In this document: positions 34,001 through 45,716 of the stretch, one piece after another
Numbering within the stretch: position 1 is the stretch's first letter
How the letters are laid out: each line of letters starts with the position of its first letter
NCBI RefSeq assembly: GCF_000003815.2
Contig: NC_049988.1
Span: 15,716,611-15,780,610, forward strand
DNA length: 64,000 nucleotides
DNA from: Branchiostoma floridae
Taxonomy: Eukaryota > Chordata > Leptocardii > Amphioxiformes > Branchiostomatidae
Direction of reading: 5' to 3'
Notes under the pieces: generated by a model
What the model was told of the DNA's origin: nothing
The model's database searches: none
The model's input: the letters and a program-made list of their open reading frames with translations, nothing else
Program-made: the position numbers and the translations under genes

Positions 34001-37000
34001 ACGCCGTATAAATTTACGTGCAGGCAAAACTTTGTGTGCCATCGGGACACCTTGCGCAACCGTGCGAGTGACGTACTCCCTCCCGGCTCTTTCCAGTCGT
34101 TCCCCACGTTTTCAGAAATACGTGGCGGACGTGGCCTCCCCAAAGAAAGTACGGACAAATTGCACGTACGACGGGTTTTGCCCTTAGCTTTACAGATGCG
34201 CCTTGAAGTCTGATGGTTCAGTGAACCAACATGTTTGCCGGGTACAAGGTACCTCATGTAGGAATTAGACTTGTGCAACATGGAGAAACGTAAGCTTTCA
34301 TCTGGGATTATGTGAAGTGCTGTTGTCTATCTTACACAATAAGTTGAATTGTCTATGGCCAGCTATGAGTATCGGGGCGCTGCGCCCCCGTTCCCCGGTT
34401 CAGAAAAACCCCTGCGCGGCGGGCGGGGATCGCGATCGGATGATAGTATGCATCCTTTGTATTTCTCATTAAGGTTTACCACAACATGCATTTGCTATGG
34501 CCTTTCTCGTTAGAACATGCATCGCTTGCATTTCTCTGTAAGATTTACGAGGGTACCCTCGTACCATTAAAACTGACTGTGCCGCCTGACAATATATGAC
34601 CTAGCCATGACCAGGGACTAATTCATATCAGCATGAAGGCACTTAAAGTTCACTACAATGAAACAACCTACAGCTTTTTTTAATATTTGCTGTGGAACAC
34701 ACGAGGACATTGAGAAACTGCACGCAAGTTAGTAACTTATTAGCAAGCATGACGTGGCTTTTAGACACATGCATTTGATTTTTATAGGTCCATTTTGGCT
34801 TGCTTCCAAAAGCGCTTTTAAAGTCTCTACTTTAACTCTGATTGAAGTTCCTAACTAACAAATGTTTACTATTACCATGCTATTATTGCAAACAAACAGG
34901 CATATAAACAAACAATGAAATAAAGAAAGAAAAGAGGACATGACGCGTAGAGTTACAGGCAATGACGTGTCTTTACGGGAAGTGACGAGGACCTTACAGA
35001 AAGTGACGTGTGTCCTTACCCTACAGAATCGCCACTTGCCAGTCTTCTGGTTGTAGCAGACGTACATCCACCCCAGCCTGGTGTGCAGCGGCTGTGCCTC
35101 TACAGGCAGGGCGTCCCTGTCTACATCAAACGGTACCGCAGCCTCCACCGGATCAACCTCCGTGTCGTCTTCGCTCTGTCACAAATGTAACAAAATCAGT
35201 GAGAAATGTTACAAAACTAGTCAGAAATGTGACAAAATCAGTCAGAAATGTGACAAAATCAGTCAGAAATGTAACAAAATTAGACAAAAATATCACAAAA
35301 TCAGTCACAAATGTAACAAAATCAGTCAGAAATGTTACAAAACTAGTCAGAAATGTAAGAGATCAGTCAGAAATGTAACAAAATCAGTCAGAAATATCAC
35401 AAAATCAGTCAGAAATGTAACAAAATCAGTCAGAAATATCAAAATCAGTCAGAAATGTAACAAAATCAGTCAGAAATATCACATAATCAGTCAGAAATGT
35501 AACAAAATCAGTCAGAAATGTAACAAAATCAGTCAGAAATTATTTATGGTTTCGGCCGCATCAGTTGCAACAATATATATCATGCCTATCATATGGATAG
35601 TCCCAGATAGACAAATAATTACGAACAGGAAAAAAATGAAGCCCGGATATCATTGATAGTTTGTATTTGTTTTTTATAACATTGGCATCGCCATCGACCA
35701 ATGCAATGTGCTAGGAAGCCGGAGTCTAACATCTGTTTAAACTTTAGGGATTCCTCTGCCAAGACAGCTGTTCTCTAAATTAGAGAACATATAATCCCAT
35801 ATCTGCTAAGTAATCTGCTAACTATCTACCTAAGTAATTGACTTCATAATTGGAATATCAAAATGTAAAAGTATGTCTGAAAAGACAAAAAAATGCACAA
35901 AGCGAAAAAAATCTATGAAATTCGTGGTACGCTCTGCCAAATCACTGTCGCGGCAAGCTTAACGTCTCAGTAGAATGTGGACGTCATAAAATGACCTGTT
36001 TAAGACGTTGAGTTGAGTTGAGTTTATTTTGATCCACAATTAGCCTCATCAGAGGCTATTCTTCCTGTAGTCACATACATATCTACACATTACATACGTA
36101 CAGTATGACGTCAAATCTATTAAGTCAACGTGGGCACAAAGGGCCCCCTGTGCCTACGTTGACTTAATAGAAGCTTTTGACATGACCTGTTTAAGCCCCC
36201 TTTACAAATCAAGAATTTAGCTCGGCCGAGTTGTCAGCGAGCTATAAATTACGAGAAGTTATGACCCTGATGCCGACGAAGAAACTCTGCCTTTTGTTCG
36301 TAGGTATCAGGGTTATACCTCCTCGTGATTTAGAGCTCGCTGTCAACTCGACCGAGCTAAATTCTTGATTTGTAAAGGGAGTCTGCCAATTTTGTGATCT
36401 ACAACATGTAGAAGATGAACAGCATTTTATTTTACACTGTAAATTGTACCATAATGAACGGATTGTGCTTTATGAATATATCAGAAAAGAGTTCCCATAT
36501 TTTGAACATCTTAATGCAACGGATAAATTTCTATTTTTGATGCGCCTAGACAAACCCTGTATATCAAACATTATATGTTCTTATATCTACACCTGTACAA
36601 AGAAGCGAGAAGATGTCGACCATCCTGTTAGCTTAGTACCTTCAACTAGTTAAATTGTATCCTGTTGTTTTTTCATATATTTGTTACATGTATTCTGTTA
36701 TCAGTCATGTCTGTTATCAGTGACCTGTACCTAGCCCGTCGAGGCATGAATGTACAATAAAGGTCTTTCATTCATTCATTCATTCATTCATTCATTCATT
36801 AAGCCAACATGGGCACAGAAGGCCCTTTGTGGCCACTTTGACTTAATAGGAGCTTTTGACGTTTTAAACAGGTCATGTCATGACTCGGAGCTTACCCTTT
36901 TGACACCAGAGATCACAAACAAGGCTCCAACTAAGCCCTAGTAGTGCAAAAACTGTCCCACATATTTTACAGACTGCGAGGAAAATCCGTCACATTGTTA

Positions 37001-39213
37001 ACGTTTTCTCATAGGATTGAGCATGATGTTCGGTTCTTGCTGTACGGTCTGACAGTTTTGTGAGTTACAAGGCAATAATGAATGGCAGGTCGTAAGAGTT
37101 ACTCGGTGAGTTGAACCAACGCCCCGAGAGAGATAATCAACGCGATTTTGATGCGTTGGTTTTGACAGAAGATATCTTTATTCACATTTCTTTAAATCTC
37201 TTGCTCCATCACAAAGCACTGCTTTGACCCCGAAACACAAGTCTCGTTATAATGAAGAAGCACATCCATATTCCACTTCTGATTGTCTCTCCAATCTTAC
37301 GTGCACTGAGTTGAAAAGGTACCACTTTACTTTGTAGCATTATCTTCCATATCAGAGCCATAACAATATAGGGTTAATGACTCGCCCTGAGGTGAAGACG
37401 GTGCCATAATTCATGGCGGCTCATAAAACCACCGAATGAACAACTGAGTCCACGCAGCACATCGTCTGGCTATATGATAATAAGATATAATCTTATTGCG
37501 TGTTGTGTAGATATATTGCATAAACGTTCAAACCACCAGACGGTCGTCATCTAGAGCGGTTAGGACAGAAAGTTCTAGATAGTTATCGTTCTTTAAAACA
37601 TTAAGTACAGGCATTGATGCCATATTTTGAATGAATGAGGACATTAAATGGTAGATTGTAATGTTTGTTCCCCTGCATCAGTTGTTTGTTTGTTTGTTTG
37701 TTTGTTTTGCATAACCGGCAAACCGCCTTATGTCTGAACAGTATAATCTGCATATCCGGACAGATTTATCATTTGATCCACCCACACCGGAAAGGACCCC
37801 TACTCTTTTCGATAAGTGCAGTGCGTTCTTTAAGGTGCGGCTCTCCTCAAACACAGGACCTCCATTACACGTCTTATCCGAGGGACTGCCCTAACCTAAG
37901 AGCCTAAGAGGTACTCATCTTAACCTGAGTGAAGTGAGGAAAGTCGTGTTAAGTGCCCTTCTCAATGGCACAGGGCTGGTGGCACATCAACGGATTTGAA
38001 CCCCAAAACCCTGCTAATTACGCCACACAACCCCACACTTGTTTGTTTTTTTAGACGACTAAGGGCTCTGTCCAATGTAACAGCAGGGCTGAGCCTTTTG
38101 GCGAAATCGGTTGCGTGTTGGGTTTGTGATCTGGCGGCCCGGGATCGACGCGGGTTCGAATCCCGGGAGTCAGGATATTGTTTCCCCGCTGTTACATGTA
38201 CACCAACAACAAAATAGCGGTTTGAAAATTGTGCGAACCCTTTGAGGGTATCTCTGACAGTTTAATTGCATCAGGTGATCACAAGAGAACTCAGATCGAT
38301 GCCGTAATCATTAACGTGTGCCCAGAGGAAAGAGCGCGATTTCAGGAAAGTCACGATCCGGATGTCATAGATTAATTGCACCACCCCCTAGGAGAATTGA
38401 TTCTTCATCAGTGGCGACGTCCAGTGACGTCAATTATTATGAGGACATGTCAGAGTTCAGAACGTGATTGACAATGATTGGCACATGCCTTAGGCTAATG
38501 TCTGCTTCTATACAAGATCAATCGAAACCACTTTGGAAACTGGAATCTTCTTTACTGGTTAGCATTTCGTTATGAGTCATCGATACATGTTTTTTACAGA
38601 TGACACTCTGTTTACTATGTTAGCACATTTACGCATCGAGTGGCACGGCTGATAATTTCATCTCTTCGAAGTGCATAATTTCCTTCATGCTTTCTTCCTT
38701 TCCATCCATCCATCCATCCTTCCTCTCTCCTACCTCTATCACCTTCCCTCACTTCCCTCCCTTTATCCCCTTCACCCCATTCACCCCATTCACTCCCTTT
38801 CTCACTTCCTGATTCCTTCCAGTCTTTCCTTCCTTCCTTACTTACTTGCAACCTTCTTTCCCCTGTCCCTCCCTCCTTCCTTCCTCCTCCTATTATATAC
38901 CTGTTCCTCCCGTGCTTCCTCCCTCCCTGCCTACCCTCCCTTCCTGTCTGTTCTTCCTTCCCACCTTCTTTCCCTGCCTCCCTACCTCCTTCCTTCCTTC
39001 CTCCTTTTCTTCATTAACACGTACCTGTGGAGAGGTCCCATCCCCGGGCATCATAACGCGGAACTCCTCGCCAGACGCAGGTCTCCTGACCCGGGCCGCT
39101 TCCGCCCTTTTGAACTCGTACCAGGGGAAGATGTGGTTGTGCATCACGGCTTGGGCCAGGCACATGGTGGTGGCCATTACCAAAACCACAAGCGCCATCG
39201 TCGAGGGCCTCAT
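31052..39213 (-). CDS. Secreted loop-peptide precursor 2 (127 aa, unassigned family)
   Basis: Minus-strand coding exons are 39213-39025, 35175-35020 and 31090-31052 (TGA 31052-31054). Both introns are phase 0 with GT-AG ends, and an acceptor lies 2 bases before the ATG, so a 5'UTR exon lies upstream. Residues 1-22 are a signal peptide (MALVVLVMATTMCLAQA). The pro-region has KR (35-36) and RR (43-44), then an acidic stretch from SEDDTEVD. Cys103 and Cys114 enclose ten residues (CYNQKTGKWRFC), and the last exon adds GDPSKAEDRVRW. The loop aligns without gaps to precursor 1: C-x-[N/D]-x3-G-x-W-x-[F/W]-C. No dibasic site precedes the loop directly; a single Arg (96, 115) lies on either side. It is probably secreted and perhaps a peptide hormone. 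Receptor and family are unknown. Confidence 0.68.
31091..35019. other. Second intron of loop-peptide precursor 2
   Basis: Contains a GGGGCACAACCCG MITE (33865-34183) and a GC-rich palindromic patch (34376-34440). The remainder shows no supportable feature. Confidence 0.5.
33865..34183. mobile_element. MITE with GGGGCACAACCCG terminal inverted repeats
   Basis: Left end GGGGCACAACCCGCCGTAC...GCATGTGC is the inverse of right end GCACGTACGACGGGTTTTGCCC. The open frame inside (33901-34281, minus) shows no transposase motif, so it is a non-autonomous element of about 320 bp. Confidence 0.75.
35181..35541. repeat. 20-bp minisatellite abutting the loop exon of precursor 2
   Basis: About 16 copies of AATCAGTCAGAAATGTAACA (variants ATATCACA and ACTAGTC) begin only a few bases beyond the exon edge at 35175. 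On the gene strand the unit reads TTTCTGACTGATTTTGT, and the splice acceptor CATTTGTGACAG looks like a mutated unit. Confidence 0.92.
36112..36176. mobile_element. Hairpin element ATTAAGTCAACGTGGGCAC, copy 1
   Basis: CTATTAAGTCAACGTGGGCAC pairs with GTGCCTACGTTGACTTAATAG around a GGGCCC centre. A diverged copy lies at 36797-36850. Confidence 0.8.
36196..36381. mobile_element. Near-perfect palindromic MITE
   Basis: CCCTTTACAAATCAAGAATT, then TAGCTCGGCCGAG, is repeated inverted at 36332-36380, with further inner pairing. About 185 bp, no coding. Confidence 0.85.
36382..36796 (+). mobile_element. 5'-truncated LINE, zinc-knuckle C-terminus and (TTCA)n tail
   Basis: The frame CQFCDLQHVEDEQHFILHC is the Cys/His motif found at the C-terminus of many non-LTR reverse transcriptases. 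It continues to about 36653 (NATDKFLFLMRLDK). The 3' end is ACAATAAAGG and a run of TTCAT/TTCA. A second fragment of the same family lies at 55825-55932. Confidence 0.75.
36797..36850. mobile_element. Hairpin element ATTAAGTCAACGTGGGCAC, copy 2
   Basis: ATTAAGCCAACATGGGCAC ... GTGGCCACTTTGACTTAATAG is the diverged relative of 36112-36176. The two copies flank the palindrome and the LINE. Confidence 0.65.
37680..37707. repeat. (GTTT)n microsatellite
   Basis: Six copies of GTTT or TGTT. Confidence 0.9.
37780..38205. mobile_element. tRNA-like SINE sequences
   Basis: At 38098-38170 a tRNA-like stretch has an A-box-like TGGCGAAATCGGTTGCG and a perfect B box GGTTCGAATCC. It lies between inverted GTAACAGCAGGG and CCCCGCTGTTAC. 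At 37990-38010 the inverse of another B box (GATTTGAACCCC) lies in a degraded neighbour. Neither folds as a clean tRNA by eye, so I call them SINE-derived. Confidence 0.45.
38690..39015. repeat. Polypyrimidine tract (CCTT/TCCC)n
   Basis: About 320 bases of nearly pure C/T on the + strand. In precursor 2 it is a purine-only stretch directly after the donor of the signal-peptide exon. Confidence 0.95.
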
Positions 39214-41329
39214 CGCTGAAACAGAAGGAAATGGTGTAGTTAAAATGTTTCTCATGCTCAAATCAGCTTTGTTTCCATGGGACGCGGTCACATACGTCGT
39301 ACGATTTTGATGCGGTAGGATTTTTATGCAGCCTGTGACACAACCAACGACTGACAAGAATCCAAGACTTTTGTGTTACAATACAGATGTACTCTGAAGG
39401 AAACATGCATGGCTGTCACCAAAATACTTAAATCGTACGACGACCGCACGACCTTTGTGACCTTGCCCTTATACGTGATTTTCCGTGGGTCGGAAGAGGA
39501 AAGACAGAAGTTACTTGTAGTATACAAGCCCTTCTAGAAAACACAGGTTACTGACGTCACTGAAACGGAAACAGGAAAAAATTAAATGTTTCTCGGTCCA
39601 ACCTAGTTCATTGGATGAGTATAATGTCCACTGATTGTGAGAAAACATACAACACTATGCACGTGAAGGGTGTGATGAGGCGTGAACCACGTCCCGTCTC
39701 AGGGAATACAACCTTTCAAAACAGCAGAGACGATGAGTGAACGGCAATGCCAGAGGAACACATGGCCCTCCCTCTGGCATAAAAGCGATGTTACTAACCG
39801 ATGAACCACACAAGTCCCGGGAAAATATATGGGTACTTTCTAACTAGCAGCAAAGTATTGCAGTCCCCTGCAAGATCATCTAGGTCGGTTCGTTATGACT
39901 GAGAGTGGGCAGACGGGCATCAGGTTGAACTCAGGCAGTAGATTCTTTTTAAGACTTACATCACAGCTTCAGGGGGTAGGGGAGTGAGTTATAGCCGTTA
40001 TCTAACTGGTGAATCTGGAAGTAAGAGTAGCTTTACAGCGCAATTTGCTCATGGTCATAGTTCAGTGATGCACCCAATGTTAAATACAACCACGCCGCGG
40101 GAAAAAACTTTCTTCATTCTCTATTGATAAGACTAGAAAGCGCTACTTGAGATGAGATCGTAGATTTTAGTAAGATGAATTGGTACGTTTTACCTTTGGC
40201 AGCGCGCCAAATGTGACATCTAAACGCCTTGCAATTCCATGTAACGTTATGGCTGACTGGAGATTCGCACAAAACTAACGAACCAGAAAATTAACGCAAA
40301 CCATGTTTGTGCATAAACTTCTAATGCTCTTGCCATGAGTAATCAAGCTCGCCTGGGCTGCAAAATTCAAAAAATATTAGTTTGAGCCCTGATTTAAAAG
40401 GAGAGCATTCTCCGGAGATGGATAGAGTTTTCGATTTCGATTTCTACTGACAGGTTTGTAAAAATCTGAGCTTTACACTACTTAAACCACCACAAGGCCT
40501 GAAACAGCAACGTTCTTGCCATATCCTGTAGGGAACGTGACAAAGCTTAGCTTTGCTCTAAAGTGGTTTGTGCACAGACAGCGTGCGCTGAAGGAGGACA
40601 CCGTAGCCGAAAGGAAAAAGCCTCTGCAATATATCATAGATATAAAAGTTAACACATGGACGCTCCCGGGGACTCAAGTGCTTGGAGACAGACAAACTGA
40701 GGTGGTTGAAAAATGGTTGCAAAGACTTAGAGCTGACAGGCTGAACTACTTTTTACAAAATCGCCAGTCCCGACAATATCGGCACCTTTTCTCCAAAAAA
40801 TAATTAGATATCTTAAATTATTGAATTGTGTACTGAAGTCAAGTGAGAGAGTGAATATTTCCGTAGTTATGATGGCTTGAACTTAATCTGAAACACTGAC
40901 AACTTCCCTTGTCATCATCATAATCATATCCCTTTCCCTTCTTAAAATGTATCAAATACCTGAAGGTGACCAAAACATGATTCCTACGGCAATAACGAAA
41001 GGACCTACCAGTAAGAAAAAGTCACAGTCACGCCTTTTCATCCAATGAAAATTCCACTGCCGTTAGCACTGCCCGTCTTTCCATTCTTGATTACATAACC
41101 TAAAGAGCAGCCGCTTACATCTGCAACACCTTCGGCAAAAAGCCCGCGTCCTCAAAATACGTCTTTTCGAGTGGTCACACTATCCCGTAAATCTTGATGG
41201 ACTTTTGTCATTGTGAACGACATCGCAGTGTTTTAAGATATTTTAATATCTTAAAAGAAGATTGTTGGACATCTGAAATGGTCGCACATATTTTGAGACA
41301 TTTGCTACGTGTCTACGGTCACAAACGGC

Positions 41330-41545
41330 ACTCGTTTGTATTCTAAGATATTAAGAAGATCTTAGATGGTCACACTATCGTACGAATCTTTAAGGAATGT
41401 GGACAGCGACCACAGGCGACACTCATTTGTATTCTAAGACATTTAAGAGAAGATCTTAATGGTCGCACTATCCTACGAATCTTTAAGGAATGTGGACAAC
41501 AACCACAAACGGTACCCAACGTTCTCTAAGACATTACTGAGCAGT
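41330..41545. repeat. Tandem repeat, about 105-bp unit, two copies plus partial
   Basis: GTTTGTATTCTAAGATATTA..., GGTCACACTATCGTACGAAT and CTTTAAGGAATGTGGACA recur about 105 bases later. A diverged partial copy precedes at 41165. Confidence 0.8.
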
Positions 41546-42208
41546 TTGGACATCTTAAGAACACACACTTACCGTATCTTTAAGAGAGGGAAGACGGAGA
41601 ACGACGTCCACTCTGACAATTCCAATCACCCACTCTGCTTCCAGCGACCCTTGCGATCACCAACGCGGGCTTCTCGCCTGTCAGCGGCTGACGGTCTGGC
41701 AGGAAGGTTTTAAACAGATCACCGGAGAGCAGCTCTGCTTGGTTGGTTGTCCCGGAAGATCTCCGTGACGATAAGGTGTGGGAAGGAATGGAGTTTTCCA
41801 GGCCGATCTCAGTCTGCTCCGTTGAGGAAAAGTCACAGAGGACGCGCTCATCGCCCACGTTATACATCCATCAGACATATGCATAGATTTATGTCCGACT
41901 TCTCAATGTTCTGCAACCTATTAAAGTTTCACATGCATCTGGACAATTCTGTAAGGGATAAGAGTTGCTATGTATAGAATTGCAGAGATATCAATCAACT
42001 ACTGTCTAGCATTCCTACAAGAGACGTTTATGATTCGGCCAAGTACAAGTCCCTCTAGCTCGATTACATGTACTTTACAAGTTTACAATATCTGACTAGA
42101 TTGTGGGCATTAACATAACATTACATCTACATCAATCTACGTCCCCCATAGTGATAGGAAAAGTGGAGGAGGTGCATTGTGGGGGCCATGGTTCTCAGCT
42201 TGATTAAA

Positions 42209-42425
42209 TGCTTAGAATGATGTATCTACTAGGCAATGCCGATAGCATCACTGAAAGTTTTGTTACTCTCAAAGCAGAGTTTAGGCCCCGTTTTTTAAAA
42301 ACGTTTTAGGCGTTTTTATCTGGCTTTCTATTTTGTACCATTTTGTTGATGTGGGCCGTGATTGAGTGCTTGGAATGATGTAATAAATAGTATCTTCTAG
42401 GCAATGCCGATAGCATCACTGCGAG
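42209..42425. repeat. Direct repeat pair around a MITE fragment
   Basis: AGGCAATGCCGATAGCATCA occurs at about 42232 and 42399, each preceded by GCTT(A/G)GAATGATGTA. Between them lies TTACTCTCAAAGCAGAGTTT, a fragment of the ACTCTCCAAGCA element family. Confidence 0.75.
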
Positions 42426-43273
42426 TATAGTATCTATACGTTGTGACGCTGGAAGTGGAAAGTTATTTGTGTCCTACGCTCAAATAGTTGTGAACGTTCA
42501 AGGCAAGGGGTCGAAGTTAGCCTGAAATATCGATAAATGGAAAGGTCCTCCAGGTAATGAAGCACGTAGGGACAAGAGCTGCAGATGATTAACTGGCAGC
42601 AATGATGAGTGATGAGACTGAATATGATACAGTGAACTGAATATAAGTTCTTCAATCATATATTGACCATGGTTGCTTTGGGTTTTAAAGACACCGGGAG
42701 CTTTGGAATTAGAACTAATGTGAAGAAGGTTTGCCCGATCAACAACTTTATCCATGTTATATTTTTTTCTTATGACCTCAAGGAAAAACGGCCAGTAGGT
42801 CAATTTGAGCTTGTAATGAATAAACAAAGGCCCAGAAAAATAAAGAAACAATATTGACATGGACTCTGCCTCTATATGGCGACTATTTATGATCATATTT
42901 GCAATAGATGAAATAAGTCAGTTCTAACCCTCATTTGGGGGATCTCAATATAACTTCGAGTTACACAGGGTGGTCTTATGCTAAATGGGTCTCGTGAGGA
43001 CATGATACTTGACAAATTCGCCTTCAGAAATGAGAGCAAATCATCCAACAAACCAGAACGAGTCCTGGGTGTCAAGAGAATCATTAGAGCTCGTTACAAA
43101 CATGGCAATCGTTCTTCGATATCCTTCGGTCCCACTTTGTCCTCCCTGTAGCGACCGTTACATCGATTTGGGATTTGAAAATCTGTCAATTTGTACTTGA
43201 AAGGAACTGTCGGGACTTACGGAGGGATTTAACATAAGGACGGCTAACTTCTGTCGCACTCTGTCACCAGTTA

Positions 43274-43666
43274 GGCCATGTTGCTTTGATCATATGAATG
43301 GCATCCGCGCGCGCATCAATTTTCGGCCGTTTCCAAAAATAAAATTATAAAAAGTTTTTAGGTATACTGTAAATTGTACAAAGCAGCGTCAATTAAACAA
43401 ATATATGCCGTGGATTGCAAAAACAACTTTCGGAAAATGTATACTAATGTCATACAATATTTCAAGGTAAAAGAAGATGTTAAAGAACAAAAATAAAGAA
43501 TCTATTGTTTGGTATACCATATTCTGTGTCTTCAGTCATATGTTCAAATTTCCTGACCAATTTGATTTCATAATGAAGGCAACTTTTCTTTGGTCAATTT
43601 TTTTTTTATTCGCACGCTCGCATCAGTTTTTGAGTATGTCATCCATATGATCAAATCAAAATGGCC
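43274..43666. mobile_element. MITE, GGCCATnTTG...GATCATATG family
   Basis: GGCCATGTTGCTTTGATCAT, then ATGAATGGCAT, is repeated inverted at 43636-43666 (ATGATCAAATCAAAATGGCC). Inside both ends is GCG(C/A)GCATCA. About 390 bp, no coding. Confidence 0.75.
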
Positions 43667-43896
43667 TTTTACCGGGTCATATTGTCACGTACCGTCATGT
43701 GTAGTCTGTCGTATGGGTCCACGGGGACGAAGACACAAACGATTAATCCATTGAAAGATTACGAGAAGTCCCTGAAGACGGTTGAAGACCATCAATCATA
43801 TGTGAACACGTGATCGCGTCGGGCATTGGTCTGCTAATCAATTTGAAAGACTGAATGCAGCTATAGGACTTTCCAAAGACTATAGATGCAGAACGC

Positions 43897-43928
43897 AGTG
43901 AATGATGATGATGATGATGATGATGATG
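43897..43928. repeat. (ATG)n microsatellite
   Basis: About ten copies of ATG/GAT. Confidence 0.95.
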
Positions 43929-44874
43929 TAGAGACTTGCCTTTTTTCATGTACTTAATGGTCCCCACGTAACATGGTCATTTCAAGATGTGGCCCAAGGT
44001 TACGGATTACATTGTAACTGTAACAGCATCTCTTCTCCCTAGGTCAGAAACATCATGATTGAGACCAGCTCAATTGCTCACTCAGAGTGGCTCTCATGCG
44101 TGTACATGACCTCACATATGTCTCACATCAATTCTACGGCGTTGCTTTGATTCTGAGCGTAACCTTGGCAATCGAACACCACATCACTGACGTAACTAGC
44201 CAACCGTTTAGGCACTAATGCGATTTCAAAGACGACGGGATACTTCCCGCACTGGGGTCAATTATTCTAACGCCGGATGACAAGACGTAAAAACCGCCAG
44301 ACCTTTTGATTGTACCTTTGGGAAGAAGACGTTGAAAACTGAGCTTACCTATGATTACTTTTAAGAGTCATTGCACGAGAAAACCAGGAAGAGGCCGGAA
44401 GATGGGGGTCCAAATTAATATTGCCAGTCAATCACGATATTTTGACAAGTATTCATGATTTACAAACAACTACACAAACATTTCTATGATTTACCCCCAT
44501 AGTGTAAATTACTATGTAATATTATCACTCGATTTAGTATAGCCCAAATCCTGAAACAATCCCTATAAAGACCCCCCTCTCACGACTTGCGTTATGTATG
44601 GCCCAATTAGACGACGATTGATTTTGAACATTCAAGTAGACGTTCCTCTATCTAGCAACAGTAAAACCATTCATCAGAACTACCGCTAGTTTCATATTAT
44701 GATCCTTAAAAATGACCAAAATTTGCAGTGATAGAAATTTTGATTTCATTGGTAAGGTAACCTCCGTGTCTGGGGAGAGCCATACCCCGGGCACGTTAAA
44801 GAACCCGCCACATGTGCGATGGTGCGGTGTGAGCGGTTCAAAACCTACAGTACCTTTGCCGCACCTGGGGCAAT

Positions 44875-45000
44875 TACTGTCGTATTGAGGTCACCTGAGT
44901 GGCGCCGAATGGCAGCTTGCTCCAGACACTTGCGACAGTCGTATTGAGGTCACCTGAGTGGCGCCGAATGGCAGCTCTCTCCAGACCCTTGCGATTTAGC
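44875..45000. repeat. 59-bp tandem duplication
   Basis: GTCGTATTGAGGTCACCTGA, then GTGGCGCCGAATGGCAGCT, occurs twice head to tail. Confidence 0.9.
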
Positions 45001-45075
45001 CCCGCCTATTGTAAGCTCCTCGCAATTCAGCCCCTGGCTGCAAAGAGTGAGTAGTCGGCCCACCCAATAACAATA
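45001..45075 (+). mobile_element. LINE 3' tail fragment
   Basis: GCAATTCAGCCCCTGGCTGC resembles the 3'UTR of the LINE at 54815 (ACAATTCAGCCCCTCAGGCT) and ends in an AATAAC repeat. Confidence 0.55.
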
Positions 45076-45499
45076 ACAATAGCACCTCCTAGCATCGTCA
45101 ACTTTTGGTCTGTTAAACTTGAGAACCCATGCTATATGGAAATGCAAATCTTGGCTGAAAATCAGTAATTTTCAGCCATAAATTGTTGGCTTTTAGAGAG
45201 TCATAATGAAAAAATAGATGGGGGGGCTTTAACTATGAGGCTGTTATTAGTTCCACATACCTATTACACATACGAAGTATGAGCCCTGCCTGGTTTTCTC
45301 AATGACTCTTAATCAATAAGAAGAGCTTCTCAGTTTTGACCGGGTTTTACGATTGATATATGTTCATCATCTTTAGCTTGACATATTAGATTTCGACATC
45401 ACATGTTCAAAAGGTCACGTATCTAAATTGATCAGTCATTTCAGCCTCAATAAATAACCGTTGCTCGCTCTTACTTATGATACCGTTAAGCATTTTCCC

Positions 45500-45716
45500 A
45501 GAACAGAACTATCGTAGAGTGGAATATGTTATCACCAAGCACAGTAGGGGCATCTTCTGTGGGTAGTTTTAAAGAACGTTTGCAGATAGATGTGCAAAAG
45601 TTAGGTGTGACGGATCTTTCAGTGTAATATAACCAGCTGCTGCCGCCCCGCGTGCCTGCGAAGCTGGTGTGTTACGCCGAACGGCGGTTATACCGGCTAT
45701 ATAGATACAGACAGAC
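45500..45716 (+). mobile_element. LINE reverse-transcriptase C-terminus and 3' tail
   Basis: The frame NRTIVEWNMLSPSTVGASSV, then GSFKERLQIDVQKLGV, ends at TAA (about 45630). It is the typical end of CR1/L2-like reverse transcriptases. The 3' part GCCGAACGGCGGTTATACCG links it to the fragments at 775-905 and 21390-21440. Confidence 0.7.

Noticed and set aside
33901-34281. 126-codon minus-strand open frame
   Set aside because: It lies within a non-autonomous MITE with inverted ends and has no transposase motif.
35081-35656. 191-codon frame with repeated NVTKS/NKISQKC units, and the CRISPR-like look of this array
   Set aside because: It is a 20-bp minisatellite with no spacers in an animal intron, antisense to a better-supported exon.
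38098-38170. A functional tRNA gene
   Set aside because: The B box is perfect but the acceptor and D stems do not pair by eye, and the surroundings look like a SINE.
38615-39310. Ser/Pro/Leu-rich and Gly/Glu-rich frames
   Set aside because: They arise from the polypyrimidine tract. The only real coding here is the minus-strand signal-peptide exon.
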